NCBI GenBank assembly: GCA_021773075.1
Contig: JAJFKT010000010.1
Coordinates: 372,001-436,000, forward strand
Source: Woeseiaceae bacterium
GTDB taxonomy: Bacteria > Pseudomonadota > Gammaproteobacteria > Steroidobacterales > Woeseiaceae
Direction of reading: 5' to 3'
Length of the DNA stretch: 64,000 nt
This document shows, piece by piece, positions 63,653 to 64,000 of this stretch (position 1 is its first letter; every line of letters starts with the position of its first letter). Below the pieces are notes generated by a model. It ran no database searches. It saw only the letters and a list, made by a program, of their open reading frames with translations, and was not told the DNA's origin. A program made the translations under genes and the position numbers.

Positions 63653-64000
63653 ATGCAGCGCATGCGCCTCCTTCAATACAATATCCGATATGCCGTAGGC
63701 GGTGGCGCCAGTATGCATATGCCACTACCCGGTGCGGGCTACGTTCTCGGCAACCAATCGGTGCTACCCGACATTACAAAATTCATCAAATCAGTTGACC
63801 CGGACATCGTCGGCTTGATTGAGGTGGATACAGGATCGATTAGAAGTCGAAAGGTGAATCAGGCTGAAAAGATCGCCGCAGACCTTGGGATGAATACTTC
63901 GTACGAAACAAAGTATGGCGAGAGATCGATCAACCAAATACTCCCCATTGTTCGCAAACAAGGCAACGCGTTCCTTGCAGCTAACCGCGTGCATGGTGAG
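63653..64000 (+). CDS. Endonuclease/exonuclease/phosphatase family protein, start only
   Basis: The gene runs off the window. The first 115 residues contain RLLQYNIRYAVG and the active-site phrase DIVGLIEVD, which fits the DNase-I-like EEP fold, including exonuclease III and phosphodiesterases. ATG at 63653 or 63662 may be the start. It is divergent from the TIR-like gene, with about 90 bases between. Substrate cannot be told from the N-terminus. Confidence 0.7.
   Translation, partial: MQRMRLLQYNIRYAVGGGASMHMPLPGAGYVLGNQSVLPDITKFIKSVDPDIVGLIEVDTGSIRSRKVNQAEKIAADLGMNTSYETKYGERSINQILPIVRKQGNAFLAANRVHGE

Overview
The window looks like a chromosomal segment of a free-living Gram-negative bacterium, most likely a marine or sediment gammaproteobacterium. 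The reasons are several lipoproteins and outer-membrane barrels, a GlyGly-CTERM-like tail, a FimB/FimE-type recombinase remnant, a MbnP/MbnH pair and moderate GC. The genus cannot be named from sequence alone. No rRNA, tRNA, CRISPR array, intact IS element or prophage was seen.

Layout. 1-3.8 kb: end of an FMN-binding glutamate synthase family gene, a small membrane protein, a membrane-anchored thioredoxin, two tandem bactofilins and a divergent coiled-coil protein. 3.8-11.4 kb: a broken SDR gene, a penicillin-binding-protein-like serine hydrolase, AraC/GyrI regulator plus lipoprotein, a VOC gene relic, cupin, MOSC, TPR and TetR proteins. 11.4-20 kb: a coupled three-gene membrane/secreted unit, a frameshifted membrane-protein relic, two outer-membrane barrel candidates flanking a large hybrid histidine kinase, and a decayed tyrosine recombinase. 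20-26.7 kb: TPR protein, START-like protein, a BTAD regulator fused to an alpha/beta hydrolase, a homocysteine S-methyltransferase family enzyme, a lipoprotein and two tiny overlapping genes.

26.7-33 kb, minus strand: a tight three-gene operon of ECF sigma factor, a zinc-binding anti-sigma fused to a degenerate VWA protein, and a 1032-residue exported protein. 33-44 kb: zinc-ribbon membrane protein, gluzincin-type lipoprotein, an esterase/beta-lactamase-fold fusion, an OmpR/EnvZ-type two-component pair, an orphan HlyD-like adaptor, a HigBA toxin-antitoxin module (a 28-bp identical piece of higB lies 9.8 kb upstream), a small exported protein and a TPR protein. 44.8-49.9 kb: a giant surface protein with Ig-like domains and calcium-binding repeats, followed by a GlyGly-CTERM-like tail that is itself followed by a second signal-like segment and a beta-barrel.

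50-64 kb: HDOD, GNAT and SDR genes, a protein with a TonB-like N-terminus, then a long minus-strand stretch with a lipoprotein of glycosidase-like type, a fatty acid hydroxylase, an AraC regulator with a membrane sensor, a DUF1508 protein, a ferritin-like di-iron protein, MbnH and MbnP, ApbE, a glycerophosphodiester phosphodiesterase and a TIR-like protein, and finally the start of an endonuclease/exonuclease/phosphatase family gene on the plus strand. The strongest leads for something new are the sigma/anti-sigma-VWA operon, the GlyGly-CTERM/barrel seam, the MbnP-MbnH neighbourhood and the BTAD-hydrolase fusion.
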